A DNA stretch of 64,000 nucleotides from Halotia wernerae (GCA_034931985.1 JAYGHB010000018.1:4733-68732); one strand, 5' to 3'; counted from the first letter of the stretch, positions 35,432-45,195 are shown. A program made the numbers and translations. The notes: generated from the sequence alone by a model not told the origin.

Positions 35432-35554
35432 ATGAAAGCAATTGTTTTAGAATCTCCTGGCGATCCAACAGTTCTTCATCTCCAAGAAATTGCCAAACCA
35501 TCTCCTCGATCGGGATGGGTGCTAATCGAGGTCAAAGCCTTTGGTCTAAGTTGA
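35432..35554 (+). pseudogene. N-terminal remnant of a zinc-type alcohol dehydrogenase/quinone oxidoreductase
   Basis: Translation from ATG 35432 gives MKAIVLESPGDPTVLHLQEI, then PRSGWVLIEVKAFGLS and a stop after 40 residues. This is the first strand set of the MDR superfamily (normally about 330 residues); the stop falls exactly where GLNxxD should continue. No further MDR sequence is found before the PBP2 gene at 35609. Confidence 0.7.
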
Positions 35555-35608
35555 AGCCCACCAATATATGGAGTCTAATCAAACAACAGGAAAATTAGTG
35601 GTATTAAC

Positions 35609-37417
35609 TTACTCTGGTTTTTGATATTTGCCTGGGTACTTGCGCTGGAAATAGTCTTCCATAATTTTTAAGATCATTGGGGCAGCAATGCTACCACCAC
35701 CACCGCCAGAATGCTCAGCAAATGCCACGATTACCATTTCAGGCTGATTGACAGGGGCATAAGCACCAAACCAAGCATGATTTTGTTTAACCCCCCGCTT
35801 CCATGCTTCAGCTGTGCCACTTTTGCCGGCTACTGGGGGAATTGTCGGCTGTTTCAAAGCTTTCCCTGTACCTTCAGATACAACTTTTTGCAGTCCCTCG
35901 CGGAGAATTTTGATGGTTATCGGTTTCATATTTAAAGATTCTCGCCAGCTCTTGGCTGCTTCATTTTCTTTGAGCAAATGCGGCTGAACCCGGTAGCCCC
36001 CATTAGCTGGCACAGCAAACATGACAGCGACTTGTAAAGGTGTAGTTTGTAAAGCGCCTTGACCAATTGACATATTGATACTGTCGCCTACAGTCCAAGG
36101 CATCTTCCAAACTTTCTGCTTCCATGTTTCATCTGGTACTAAACCTTTTGTTTCTTCTGAGGCGAACTCAAAACCGGTTTTCTTGCCAAATCCATATTTA
36201 CGAGTCCATTCAATCAAAGTTGGGCCACCGACTCCCCTACCAATTTGATAAAAGAAAGTATCACTACTCCACTGTAATGCTCCGACAAAACCCAAGGGGC
36301 CAAATCCTTTGTGGTTCCACTCACCAAATCGAGTCCCACCGATATTTAAGGAACCGTAAGTTTGTAGGACTGTGCTTGGAGAAAATTTACCCGATTCTAG
36401 CCCTGCTGTTGTGGTGACAATTTTAAAGGTACTGGCGGGTGGAAAGGCACTGAGGGCGCGATTAACCAAGGGATGGTCTTCACCTTGTAGAGTTTCCCAA
36501 TCTTTTTGGGAAAGTTTTTGCTTAGAGAAGATATTGGGATCAAAGGTGGGGTGAGACACCATTGCTAAGACTGCACCATTTTTAGGATCAATTGCCACGA
36601 TCGCCCCGTCGCGATCGCCTAAAGCTTTTTCTGCTGCTTTTTGCATATCTAAATCTAAAGTTAGATGCAAATCTTTACCAGCCTTTGCTTGTTTCTCTCC
36701 TAAAATCCGCAGTGGTCGTCCAGCTCCATCTACTTCTACTTGCTGACCACCCCATTCACCCCGCAGTGTTTTTTCATAAGCTTTTTCGGCTCCCATCTGA
36801 CCAATCACATCTCCTAAACGGTAGCCTTCTTCTTGCCTGGCTTTTAACTGTTCAGCGGTTAATTCACGCGTATAACCTAGCACATGTGCCAGTTGTTTAC
36901 CGTGGGGATAGTAGCGGACAGCTTCCGTATGTATTTCCACATCTTTGAGTTCATCTTCATACTCCTTCACTGCTGTGATTTGGGCTTCGTTGAGGTCACG
37001 AGCAATCCGAATCAGTGAAGAAGAATTGGCTCCTGCTTCTTGGAGTTTCTTTTCGATCTCTTCTTGGGGAATTTCTAGGATTTTCTCTAAACGCCGACCC
37101 ACAACTGGCCAAGAGGGCTTGGTGTGTGCCATTGGCCATAAGTATACAGAACGTGGATAGCGCGTACTGGCTAAAAGTTTGCCGTTCCGGTCAAAAATAT
37201 TACCCCGTTCTGGTTGTTTAGGAATTACTCGGACTCGGTTCGCTTCTGCTCGCTTGCGGAGGGCTGCTCCTTCGACAATTTGTAGATAAGCTAAACGAAC
37301 GCCAATAGCAGTCGTCATTAATAGGGTAAATATAATTAAAAATACAGGCTGAAAACTCCGGCCAACTGTGCGGGTATCTTTTTTACCACTGAGTAAAGAT
37401 AGTTGCATTAAGGACAT
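35609..37417 (-). CDS. mrdA: Penicillin-binding protein 2 (class B transpeptidase)
   Basis: 602 residues. A single N-terminal helix (PVFLIIFTLLMTTAIGVRLAYL) is followed by the dimerisation domain (ERGNIFDRNGKLLA) and a transpeptidase domain with the active-site Ser in PPASTFKIVTT, SSDTFFYQIG as the second motif and GKSGTAEAW as the third. PBP2 crosslinks peptidoglycan during cell elongation; the RodZ-like protein at 11486 belongs to the same process. No rodA or mreBCD is nearby. Confidence 0.95.
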   Translation of the reverse strand: MSLMQLSLLSGKKDTRTVGRSFQPVFLIIFTLLMTTAIGVRLAYLQIVEGAALRKRAEANRVRVIPKQPERGNIFDRNGKLLASTRYPRSVYLWPMAHTKPSWPVVGRRLEKILEIPQEEIEKKLQEAGANSSSLIRIARDLNEAQITAVKEYEDELKDVEIHTEAVRYYPHGKQLAHVLGYTRELTAEQLKARQEEGYRLGDVIGQMGAEKAYEKTLRGEWGGQQVEVDGAGRPLRILGEKQAKAGKDLHLTLDLDMQKAAEKALGDRDGAIVAIDPKNGAVLAMVSHPTFDPNIFSKQKLSQKDWETLQGEDHPLVNRALSAFPPASTFKIVTTTAGLESGKFSPSTVLQTYGSLNIGGTRFGEWNHKGFGPLGFVGALQWSSDTFFYQIGRGVGGPTLIEWTRKYGFGKKTGFEFASEETKGLVPDETWKQKVWKMPWTVGDSINMSIGQGALQTTPLQVAVMFAVPANGGYRVQPHLLKENEAAKSWRESLNMKPITIKILREGLQKVVSEGTGKALKQPTIPPVAGKSGTAEAWKRGVKQNHAWFGAYAPVNQPEMVIVAFAEHSGGGGGSIAAPMILKIMEDYFQRKYPGKYQKPE

Positions 37418-38039
37418 AAGACAAAGGAGATTTTTATATCAGTATGAAATGTATATAATTGCACTTAAATCTGATCGGGCATTTAGTACAAAAGCTTTCG
37501 GGATAAGAATGAAGGATGAACTTTTAGCCTTTATACTTCATATTTGATTTAGTTTCCAGTACTGGATGGGGAATTATTCAGCCTGGTTTCTGACCAAACA
37601 AGGCAAAAGTAAAAAGTAAAAAGGCACTCATAAAGAAAAAGAGCAGTAGTCCCAAGCCCCTAAATTTATTTATGGAATGAAATGAAAACATTTGTTTCGA
37701 GACGCGCAGTGAACCAGCGCTGTAGGCGGGTTTCCCGCCGTAGGCGACTGGCTCCTCAATTTATTTATGGGGATTATCTTTTTACTTTTTACTTTTTACT
37801 TTTTACTTTTTACTTTTTAATTATTTGATTGGGTTTGTTCATACCATTGGTTTTAAGTACTGTTTTATACAAAATTTTGGGCAATTTATTTAATGTTGAG
37901 CTTGTAACAATCGAGAAAGTATATTCCCGAACAACTGTTTTTGGCGGATACAATCAACCAAAGTGTTAAATGTAGCTAGCTTAATAAACTACATTAACTC
38001 AACGAAATCACGTAAAATTACGGCATTACACTGAAGATT
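37418..38039. other. Divergent intergenic region with a repeat element
   Basis: It lies between the divergent PBP2 and potA genes. It contains AGTAAAAAGTAAAAAGG (about 37608-37624) and its inverse, six CTTTTTA heptamers at 37778-37819, bracketing a core with the palindrome GTAGGCGGGTTTCCCGCC (37721-37739). The remaining sequence to 38039 is AT-rich and should hold the potA promoter. No gene seen. Confidence 0.65.
37605..37819. repeat. Inverted heptamer-repeat element with internal palindrome
   Basis: Left arm AAAAGTAAAAAGTAAAAAG (37605-37623) is complementary to the right-arm array of six 7-bp CTTTTTA units (37778-37819). The core holds GGCGGGTTTCCCGCC and GTAGGCGACTGGCTCC, a dispersed Nostoc-type repeat. 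The arrangement could form a long hairpin upstream of PBP2 or potA. Confidence 0.65.
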
Positions 38040-39167
38040 ATGGCTCAAACTTTCATGCAGAATCAGAGGGGGATAACGACTTTTCAGGCACTTGATGTTG
38101 AACTGCGTAACGTGTTCAAGTTTTTCAACGAAGAACCCGCAGTACATGGAGTAGATTTGGATGTTAGACAGGGGGAGTTCTTTAGTATTTTAGGCCCTTC
38201 TGGTTGTGGTAAGACAACAACCTTACGCTTAATTGCTGGATTTGAAAGGGTCGATGCTGGCAAGGTATTAATTCAGGGTCAGCCTATGAATCATGTCCCT
38301 CCTTATCGCCGACCTGTCAATACTGTGTTTCAGAGTTATGCTTTGTTTAACCACCTAAATGTGTGGGATAACATTGCTTTTGGGCTGCGGTTGCAAAAAT
38401 TACGCAAATCAGAAATTGAGAGCAGAGTTAAAGACGCTTTAAAGCTGGTAAAAATGGAAAGTCTGCGATCGCGCTTTCCTAGTCAGCTTTCTGGTGGTCA
38501 ACAGCAGCGAGTTGCTTTAGCGAGGGCTTTAGTCAACCGTCCGGCTGTGGTGCTGCTAGATGAACCTTTGGGGGCGTTAGATTTAAAGCTGCGTAAGGAG
38601 ATGCAGTTTGAGTTATCAAATTTACATAGAGATTTGGGATTAACCTTTGTGTTGGTGACACATGACCAAGAGGAGGCGCTGTGCTTGAGCGATCGCATTG
38701 CGGTGATGAATCAAGGCAAAATTGAGCAAATCGGCACTCCCAGCCAAATTTACGAACGTCCCCAGACATCATTTGTAGCTGATTTTATTGGTGATACCAA
38801 TTTGTTCAGTGGTGAAATTGCTGTGGTGGAATCTGGTTGTGTGCAAATTGTGACTAAAACCGGACTCACAATTATTGTGACTCGCGCTGAAGATACACCA
38901 ACTGAATTATCACAAGCAGTCATGGTAAGTGTGCGCCCAGAAAAAATTCAATTATCACTTTATCCGCCCACTTTATCAACTAATTGCTTTGAAGGACGAC
39001 TAGTTAATGTGATGTATTTGGGAACCCATGTTAATTATGTTGTAGAATTAACAAATGGTGTCAGTATCAACGTTTTACAGCCTAATACCTTTGGCAACTT
39101 ACCAGACCGCGATACGCCTATTTACGCTTGGTGGGCAGAAAGTGATTGTTTAGCTATTAATCAATAG
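38040..39167 (+). CDS. potA: Spermidine/putrescine-type ABC transporter ATP-binding protein
   Basis: 375 residues. Walker A GPSGCGKTTTLRLIAGFE, NTVFQSYALFNHLNVWDNIA, signature LSGGQQQRVALARALV, Walker B VVLLDEPLGALD, then THDQEEALCLSDRIAVM and a C-terminal TOBE domain from about residue 290. This is the PotA layout. No binding protein or permease is adjacent; they are either elsewhere or the substrate differs, so the polyamine label rests on family likeness. Confidence 0.88.
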   Translation: MAQTFMQNQRGITTFQALDVELRNVFKFFNEEPAVHGVDLDVRQGEFFSILGPSGCGKTTTLRLIAGFERVDAGKVLIQGQPMNHVPPYRRPVNTVFQSYALFNHLNVWDNIAFGLRLQKLRKSEIESRVKDALKLVKMESLRSRFPSQLSGGQQQRVALARALVNRPAVVLLDEPLGALDLKLRKEMQFELSNLHRDLGLTFVLVTHDQEEALCLSDRIAVMNQGKIEQIGTPSQIYERPQTSFVADFIGDTNLFSGEIAVVESGCVQIVTKTGLTIIVTRAEDTPTELSQAVMVSVRPEKIQLSLYPPTLSTNCFEGRLVNVMYLGTHVNYVVELTNGVSINVLQPNTFGNLPDRDTPIYAWWAESDCLAINQ

Positions 39168-39286
39168 TTCTAGCAGTCTATGCTAACAAGACTTAAACAT
39201 TGTTGAGGAATAAACAAGCCTCAAACTCTTACCCTGTAAATAAAATCACGTATATATTAATCACTAAGGTGAGCGACGGCAAGCAG

Positions 39287-39985
39287 TCATTCCGATCGCA
39301 TTGCTGAGGACAACTGTTGCACAAAGGCTTGATGTTCGATAGAGCTCACCCCTGCTTGCAATACGGTTAATACTTGTTGCATATCACCCAATAGCAAGGC
39401 AGATTGATCTAACCACAATCCTGGAAAGACTTGACTTTGAATCATACCTGCTTCATCGGGGTGCAGATTTACATATTCTCCGGCTTCTAAGTGGAACCAA
39501 TCGATACGCTGCTCGAATACTTGCCATACAAGGTATTCTTTGATTCCATTGCGCCGATAAGCACGCTTTTTGTCACCTAGATCAACTGTGGCACTACTAG
39601 CGGCAATTTCTGCAACAAGCTCTGGTGCGCCCTCCACGTAACCATCCTGGCTAAGGTGCGATCGCCCACCCGATTGAGCATCAATCAATAACACCGCATC
39701 GGGTTGGGGTTCATTATCCAAGTCAAGGCGAACGGTGGGATTATCACCAAGACGCACACCTGGGGTCATGGCCTGATAAACTCCTAGCCAAGTCATAACT
39801 CTAGCATGAGGTTCTGCATGGGCTTCAAAACGCAGGGGTGAAGCCATATAGACAATTCCTTCAATTAATTCGGCTTTTTTCAGCTTGGGCATGGCATTGT
39901 AACGCCGTTCAAATTCAAAGCGCGTCAAGCGATCGCCGTTTTCTAATGGAGGAACTGTCAAACGTGGAACCGAGGAACGAGGCAT
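39287..39985 (-). CDS. Uma2-family (DUF820) putative endonuclease
   Basis: 232 residues. NGDRLTRFEFERRYNAMPKL, AELIEGIVYMASP, NEPQPDAVLLID and GAPELVAEIAASSATVDLGD followed by KEYLVWQV are DUF820 signatures; the Glu, Asp and Glu form a PD-(D/E)XK-like site. The family is hugely expanded in cyanobacteria, with unknown biological role. A second member lies at 54682-55311. Confidence 0.92.
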   Translation of the reverse strand: MPRSSVPRLTVPPLENGDRLTRFEFERRYNAMPKLKKAELIEGIVYMASPLRFEAHAEPHARVMTWLGVYQAMTPGVRLGDNPTVRLDLDNEPQPDAVLLIDAQSGGRSHLSQDGYVEGAPELVAEIAASSATVDLGDKKRAYRRNGIKEYLVWQVFEQRIDWFHLEAGEYVNLHPDEAGMIQSQVFPGLWLDQSALLLGDMQQVLTVLQAGVSSIEHQAFVQQLSSAMRSE

Positions 39986-40178
39986 GATTACAGTAGCAAC
40001 AATTTACTTTTATCCTACAACAACTGCAATTTTCTCGTTTATACCGACAACGGTAGCTGAATCACAAACTCAGTCCCTTCGATAAGTTGAGAATTAACTG
40101 CGATCGCACTTGAAAATTCACTGATTGCTATTAAAATTAGCTATAATTGTTGTGTTTGTCATACAAGTAGTACAAGTA

Positions 40179-40436
40179 ATGCTATCTGTAAGATTAGATC
40201 CTGAAACCGAGCAACAATTAGCTGATATCTTAAGTCACGAACAAAATATAAACCGCAGTGAACTCATTAAACGCCTGATCAAGGAACGATGGTTAACCCT
40301 CAAGTTAGATAGGACGTTTGTTGAAAGACGAGGGGGACATCCTCAGCATCTCTTACAGGATGCACCCCCTGATTTGTCGGAACGAGGGACACGAAAACAA
40401 GCGATCGCTGATTATCTCAAGCATCGGCACTCATGA
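40179..40436 (+). CDS. VapB-like ribbon-helix-helix antitoxin
   Basis: ATG 40179 gives 85 residues beginning MLSVRLDPETEQQLADILSH, a ribbon-helix-helix DNA-binding fold, followed by NRSELIKRLIKERWLTL and a Pro/Gly-rich toxin-binding tail. The frame is open upstream to 40125 without homologous sequence. The stop overlaps the PIN toxin start by 4 bases (ATGA). Confidence 0.88.
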   Translation: MLSVRLDPETEQQLADILSHEQNINRSELIKRLIKERWLTLKLDRTFVERRGGHPQHLLQDAPPDLSERGTRKQAIADYLKHRHS

Positions 40437-40858
40437 CTTATCATCCCCTTACCTTAATCGACAGTGGGATTTTAACGGCTTATTACAGTGCTGCTGACAA
40501 CTATCACCTAGAAGTTTGTCGCTTTTTAGAAGGTTGTACTACTCGGTTAATTACCACTCATAGCTGTGTTACGGAGGTTATGTGGTTACTCAGTTCTAAT
40601 TGGCGGACTCAAAATGAATTTTTGTTGGATCTGGCGAAGGAACTCTACGAATGTGTACCCCTATTACCACAAGATTTCACTCATATCGCTGAACTGAATG
40701 CTCAATATGCAGACTTGCCAGGAGATTTTGCGGATTTAAGTCTAATTGCCATTTCAGAACGGTTAGACATTAGTGCGATCGCCACTCTAGATAGTGATTT
40801 CGATATCTACCGACGTTATCGCAAACAAGCGTTTGAGCGTATATTTATTCCGCATTAA
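40433..40858 (+). CDS. VapC-type PIN-domain toxin
   Basis: 141 residues. The acidic PIN residues are visible: Asp in LTLIDSGILTAYYS, Glu in TTHSCVTEVMWLLS, Asp in DFADLSLIAISERL and Asp in IATLDSDFDIYRR. PIN toxins are Mg-dependent RNases acting on tRNA or rRNA. Translationally coupled to the RHH antitoxin. Confidence 0.92.
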   Translation: MTYHPLTLIDSGILTAYYSAADNYHLEVCRFLEGCTTRLITTHSCVTEVMWLLSSNWRTQNEFLLDLAKELYECVPLLPQDFTHIAELNAQYADLPGDFADLSLIAISERLDISAIATLDSDFDIYRRYRKQAFERIFIPH

Positions 40859-40937
40859 AAAGCACTTCGCTAGCGCCAATTTTTGGGATAACTCCTTGCT
40901 TGGGTAGCAAATCTAATGCCACCGACTACTTCCAGGG

Positions 40938-41360
40938 CTATAACTCTACACCATATTTTGTTGCAACTTGAGTAAATTTCTCACATTGCTCTTGTGACGC
41001 GTGAGTTATGATTGCTTCTGCTTGTTCTGGAGTGTTACCTTCTTTAGGAATTAAATACTTGACATACAGTGATACAAAATCGGCTACGATCGCTAAACCT
41101 GACAAACCATGCTTATCAGCTTCCTTGCCTGCGATCGCTGCAACAAGACCTGCTTTAATTGGATCTGGTTTAACTTTCATGAACTGATCAACAAGTTTGG
41201 GGATGTAGTCTGCTGGTGGTAAGTTATTTAACTTACTTGTATCTGGAGTAAAGTTACATCCTGCTGATTTTGCCTGCTCTAAAACACACCATTCTATAAA
41301 TTCTTGCAGTGCTGTTTCAGGAAGACGAGAAAGATATTTATGTAGCGCTATATCAGACAC
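40938..41360 (-). CDS. Conserved hypothetical protein, 140 residues
   Basis: Soluble, helical-looking product (MSDIALHKYLSRLPETALQE ... HASQEQCEKFTQVATKYGVE). No domain recognised. Coding appearance is good: a long frame with HIP1 octamers inside and a normal composition. It sits downstream of hypB on the same strand, separated by 129 bases containing GGCATTGGGCATTGG repeats, so membership in the hyp operon is unlikely but possible. Confidence 0.65.
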   Translation of the reverse strand: MSDIALHKYLSRLPETALQEFIEWCVLEQAKSAGCNFTPDTSKLNNLPPADYIPKLVDQFMKVKPDPIKAGLVAAIAGKEADKHGLSGLAIVADFVSLYVKYLIPKEGNTPEQAEAIITHASQEQCEKFTQVATKYGVEL

Positions 41361-41489
41361 AAGCTTACCATGTAAATTTCTGTTTTTTTGGAGTGCATTA
41401 AGGTAAGCCTAGCGCACTGTTTCTACAAGTTTTAGTGTGTTATGCTACGACTTTTGAATAAAAGGCATTGGGCATTGGTTATTTCTCCC

Positions 41490-42374
41490 TCATCTTTGCC
41501 ACTCCCTAATCCCTGATAACTTGCTTGAGATGTTCTTGTCCTCAGTGACAAAAAGCTTTTGCAATAACCATTTGTACCAATCATCTAATCCAGTTCCTAT
41601 ACTTGCGGAAACCTGAAAAATTTGAATTTGGGGATTCACCTGTTGAGCATATTCTATACACTTCTGCACATCAAATTGTACATAAGGCAGTAAATCAATT
41701 TTGGTAATAATCATTATCTCACTAGCACGGAAGATGTGAGGATATTTGATTGGCTTATCTTCTCCCTCTGTAACCGAGAGAATTACCACTTTTGCCTGTT
41801 CTCCCAAGTCAAATAAAGCCGGACAAACTAAATTACCAACATTCTCTATCATCACAACTGAATTTAGTGGCGGATTGAGTTGTTGTAAACCCCTGTCAAT
41901 CATTGATGCATCTAAATGACAACCTGTGCCTGTATTTATTTGGACAACTTTACAACCTGTTTCTTTAATTTTTTGGGCATCGTTAACTGTTTCTTGGTCG
42001 CCTTCAATCACATTGATAGGCAATTCGTGCTTTAAATCATTAATAGTACGAATTAATAAAGTCGTTTTCCCTGCACCAGGAGAACTCATTAAATTTAGAG
42101 CTAAAATATTTCGACCTTTAAACCAGCCGCGATTTTGGGCAGCTATGAGATTATTTTTGGCTAAAATGTCTTGTTCTAAAGATATAGTTGTGCCGTGTAT
42201 TTTGGCATGAACTTGAGATCCTTCGGTGTGAGGCTCGTGACTGTGAGCATGAGTAACGACAGTACCATCTGATAAGGTATGAGTATGGTGATGTTGACTA
42301 TGTTCAATTTCACCCGTTTCCACATTAGTAATTTTACCTTCCGCATCATCCGAACAACCGCAAGTTACACACAT
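41490..42374 (-). CDS. hypB: Hydrogenase nickel incorporation GTPase HypB
   Basis: HypB delivers nickel to the hydrogenase large subunit with HypA, driven by GTP. 294 residues. The N-terminus MCVTCGCSDD holds the high-affinity Cys motif, followed by a His-rich nickel-storage stretch (about residues 25-62, with HSQHHHTHTL). The G domain has the P-loop SSPGAGKTTLL, VIEGDQETVNDAQK, ENVGNLVCPA and ITKIDLLPY. Overlaps hypA by 10 bases. Last gene of the hyp cluster. Confidence 0.97.
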   Translation of the reverse strand: MCVTCGCSDDAEGKITNVETGEIEHSQHHHTHTLSDGTVVTHAHSHEPHTEGSQVHAKIHGTTISLEQDILAKNNLIAAQNRGWFKGRNILALNLMSSPGAGKTTLLIRTINDLKHELPINVIEGDQETVNDAQKIKETGCKVVQINTGTGCHLDASMIDRGLQQLNPPLNSVVMIENVGNLVCPALFDLGEQAKVVILSVTEGEDKPIKYPHIFRASEIMIITKIDLLPYVQFDVQKCIEYAQQVNPQIQIFQVSASIGTGLDDWYKWLLQKLFVTEDKNISSKLSGIREWQR

Positions 42375-42706
42375 ACTTCCTCTATTTCTATTTCTTTAAT
42401 TTTTAGTTCTTCACCAGCTATTAAATTTAATTGCACGCTCCCACAGTTACAAATACCAAAAGGTTTATCTAGATAAATTTCTGCACCACATTGACGACAC
42501 TTTGCTAAACCAGGAATTTCGATAATTTCTAATGTTGCCCCTGCTAAAACTGTATTTTGAGTGCAAATATCAAAACAAAATTGTATGGCATCTGGAAGAA
42601 TTGCTGAAAGTTTACCAATTTCTAATACAACTCGTTGCACTTTTGATCCTTGGGCGTGTTCAGTGACAATTGCCACAATATTTTGGGTAATTCCGAGTTC
42701 ATGCAT
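42365..42706 (-). CDS. hypA: Hydrogenase nickel insertion protein HypA
   Basis: HypA binds nickel through its N-terminal Met-His-Glu and passes it to the large subunit. I set the start at 42706 (MHELGITQNIVAIV), because His2 must follow Met1; the open frame extends to 42733. 113 residues, with the zinc site CRQCGAEIY and CNCGS. It lies 20 bases after hypE and overlaps hypB. Confidence 0.96.
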   Translation of the reverse strand: MHELGITQNIVAIVTEHAQGSKVQRVVLEIGKLSAILPDAIQFCFDICTQNTVLAGATLEIIEIPGLAKCRQCGAEIYLDKPFGICNCGSVQLNLIAGEELKIKEIEIEEVCV

Positions 42707-42726
42707 AAGATAGAATATATTAAATT

Positions 42727-43827
42727 TTAACAAATTCGTGGTAGTTGATCACCAACGAGCATATCAACGATACGTTCAGCGTTAAAAGCTGTTTTTAACA
42801 AGACAATCCCTGGAGGTGAAGGAATAATTTCGCCAATAATACACGCATCTTTCCCGGCTGGATGAGATTGCATAGCTGATAAAACATTCTCAGCATTCTC
42901 TTGCCCTACTATTACTACCAATTTACCTTCATTAGCTAAATACAATGGGTCTAAACCCAAAATCTCACAAACTCCCTTGACCTCTTCTCGCACTAGAATC
43001 GACTCTTCATAAATACGAATACCTACTTTAGAACTCAGGGCAAATTCATTTAAAACTGTGGCTAAACCGCCGCGTGTAGCATCTCGCATCGCATGAATTT
43101 CGGGACATACTTTGAGGATAGTTTCTACTAAATTATGTAACGGCTGACAGTCACTTTCTATATTAGTTTCTAATGCTAGTTCTCCACGGGCTACTAAAAT
43201 AGCAGTACCATGATTACCCAGTTCACCATTAATAATTACAACATCTCCTGGCTGAATATTGTGGGCAGAAATATTCACTCCTGTAGGGATAACTCCAACG
43301 CCAGCAGTATTAATAAATAGTTTATCAGCAGCACCACGATGTACAACTTTTGTGTCACCTGTAACAATTTGCACACCTGCTTTGAGCGCGGCTGCTTTCA
43401 TGCTAGCAGCAACTTGTCGCAAGGTTTCTACAGGTAATCCTTCTTCTAAAATAACACTACAAGTCAGATACAAAGGTTTAGCACCACTAACAGCTAAATC
43501 ATTAACTGTGCCATTGATGGCTAATTCTCCAATATCACCACCAGGAAAAAATAAAGGGTCTACAACATAAGAATCTGTAGTAAAGGCGAGTCTGTCTCCC
43601 TGTTGCATGAGACTAGCTAAATTTAAACTAGCTTGGTCTTCTAGTTGGGAAAGAATAGGATTATTAAAATTACTGACAAAAATATCATCAATCAAATCGC
43701 GCATGGCTTTACCACCGCTACCATGTGCTAACGTGATATGAGTATCTCGCACTTTACCTTGACGATGGCGGACTTGTTCAATTTTCTGAAATAGAGAATT
43801 TTGTGTTTGATTAGGATAAATATTCAT
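42727..43827 (-). CDS. hypE: Hydrogenase maturation protein HypE
   Basis: HypE dehydrates the thiocarbamate made by HypF on its C-terminal Cys to thiocyanate, the source of the active-site cyanide. 366 residues. HGSGGKAMRDLIDD at the N-terminus, FTTDSYVVDPLFFPGGDIGE (PurM-like ATP site) and the required C-terminal LPRIC with Cys366 are all present. A 139-base gap separates it from hypD. Confidence 0.98.
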   Translation of the reverse strand: MNIYPNQTQNSLFQKIEQVRHRQGKVRDTHITLAHGSGGKAMRDLIDDIFVSNFNNPILSQLEDQASLNLASLMQQGDRLAFTTDSYVVDPLFFPGGDIGELAINGTVNDLAVSGAKPLYLTCSVILEEGLPVETLRQVAASMKAAALKAGVQIVTGDTKVVHRGAADKLFINTAGVGVIPTGVNISAHNIQPGDVVIINGELGNHGTAILVARGELALETNIESDCQPLHNLVETILKVCPEIHAMRDATRGGLATVLNEFALSSKVGIRIYEESILVREEVKGVCEILGLDPLYLANEGKLVVIVGQENAENVLSAMQSHPAGKDACIIGEIIPSPPGIVLLKTAFNAERIVDMLVGDQLPRIC

Positions 43828-43966
43828 ATTTCTAATAATGACAATTTTGCTAATGAAATAATCATAAAAATGAGCAACTAAACCGTATTAAGGCGCGTGC
43901 GATTATAGCACCTTACAAGTCAATAACAAATTTTATCTGCCTGTCTCATCATGTTTACCACGATGT

Positions 43967-45082
43967 CTATTTCGTCGCTACATTAGAAAATCTGCCGTAT
44001 TTGTAATAGGCTGCACAAGCACCTTCAGAAGACACCATACAAGTTCCAATGGGTGTTTCTGGTGTGCAAGCTGTACCAAATACTTTGCATTCCCAAGGTT
44101 TTAAAACTCCTTTGAGAATTTCACCACATTGACAAGCTTTGTGGTCAGCAACTTTCAAATTAGGAATGGTAAATTTAAGTTCAGCGTCAAATTGTGCATA
44201 TTCATCACGAATTTTTAAGCCGGAATACGGTATTTCACCTAAGCCACGCCAATCAAAATTTTCTCGCACAGCAAAAACTTGATTCATAGCTGCTAGCGCT
44301 ACTTGATTGCCAGCTTTTTGTACGAGTCTGTTATATTGGTTTTCAACTTCGCAACGATTTTCTACTAGCTGTTGTAGTAGCATCCAAATTGATTGAAGAA
44401 TATCTAAAGGTTCAAATCCTGAAACAACAATTGGTTTATGATATTGCTGCGAAATAAATTCATAAGGCTCAGTACCAATTACCATACTGACATGACCAGG
44501 GCCAACAAATCCATCTAGTTGCAAGTCGGGATTATCTAGTAATGCTTGTAATGCAGGAATCACGAGAACGTGGTTACAAAACATACTAAAGTTAGGAATT
44601 TTTTCGGTCGCTGCTTGCAGGATGGTGAGGGATGTGCTGGGGGCGGTGGTTTCAAAGCCGAGGGCGAAGAAAACAATTTCTTTGTCAGGATTGTTTCTGG
44701 CAATTTGGAGGCTATCTAGGGGAGAATACACCATGCGGATATCTGCGCCTGTAGCTCTGGCTTGCAGTAAGCTGGTGTTGGAACCAGGAACCCGCATTGT
44801 GTCGCCAAATGTGGCTAAAATGACATTAGGATTTTGAGAGATAGCGATCGCATCGTCTAATCTACCCTTGGGCATAACGCATACTGGACAACCAGGCCCA
44901 TGAATTAATTCTAGAGAGTCGGGCAATATTTCTTCTATACCGTATTTAAATATGGAATGGGTATGACCGCCGCATACTTCCATGATTTTGATCGGTTTAT
45001 TTAGCTGATGGCATAGTTTTTCAATTTCGCGGCGTAAGGCTTCAGCTTTTTCTGGTTCGCGGAATTCGTCTACGTATTTCAT
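43967..45082 (-). CDS. hypD: Hydrogenase maturation protein HypD
   Basis: HypD, with HypC, holds the iron on which CN and CO ligands are built. 371 residues. MEVCGGHTHSIFKYG, HGPGCPVCVMPKG and FALGFETTAPST are the conserved motifs, and the 4Fe-4S ligands lie in KACQCGEIL, KVFGTACTPETP and CMVSSEGACAAYY near the C-terminus. The gap to hypC carries a dispersed CGCAGAGGCGCAG repeat. Confidence 0.98.
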   Translation of the reverse strand: MKYVDEFREPEKAEALRREIEKLCHQLNKPIKIMEVCGGHTHSIFKYGIEEILPDSLELIHGPGCPVCVMPKGRLDDAIAISQNPNVILATFGDTMRVPGSNTSLLQARATGADIRMVYSPLDSLQIARNNPDKEIVFFALGFETTAPSTSLTILQAATEKIPNFSMFCNHVLVIPALQALLDNPDLQLDGFVGPGHVSMVIGTEPYEFISQQYHKPIVVSGFEPLDILQSIWMLLQQLVENRCEVENQYNRLVQKAGNQVALAAMNQVFAVRENFDWRGLGEIPYSGLKIRDEYAQFDAELKFTIPNLKVADHKACQCGEILKGVLKPWECKVFGTACTPETPIGTCMVSSEGACAAYYKYGRFSNVATK

Positions 45083-45195
45083 GGGAAGTGAGGAGTAAGG
45101 AGTTTTATATGTGAGTTAATTTCGCTTTTATAGTAAGAGAATTTTTGAACTAACCGCAGAGGCGCAGGGAACACACAGAAGAAGAAATAGATTAT

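Noticed and set aside
38040..39167. PotA-like ATPase as part of the phosphonate transporter
   Set aside because: Different subfamily (with TOBE domain), 16 kb away, and that operon has its own ATPase.
40125..40178. Longer N-terminus for the RHH antitoxin
   Set aside because: The extra hydrophobic residues are out of keeping with RHH antitoxins, which begin at MLSVRLDPE.
41463..41489. Terminator of the small gene upstream of hypB
   Set aside because: GGCATTGGGCATTGG is a tandem heptamer, not an inverted repeat, and lacks a T-run.
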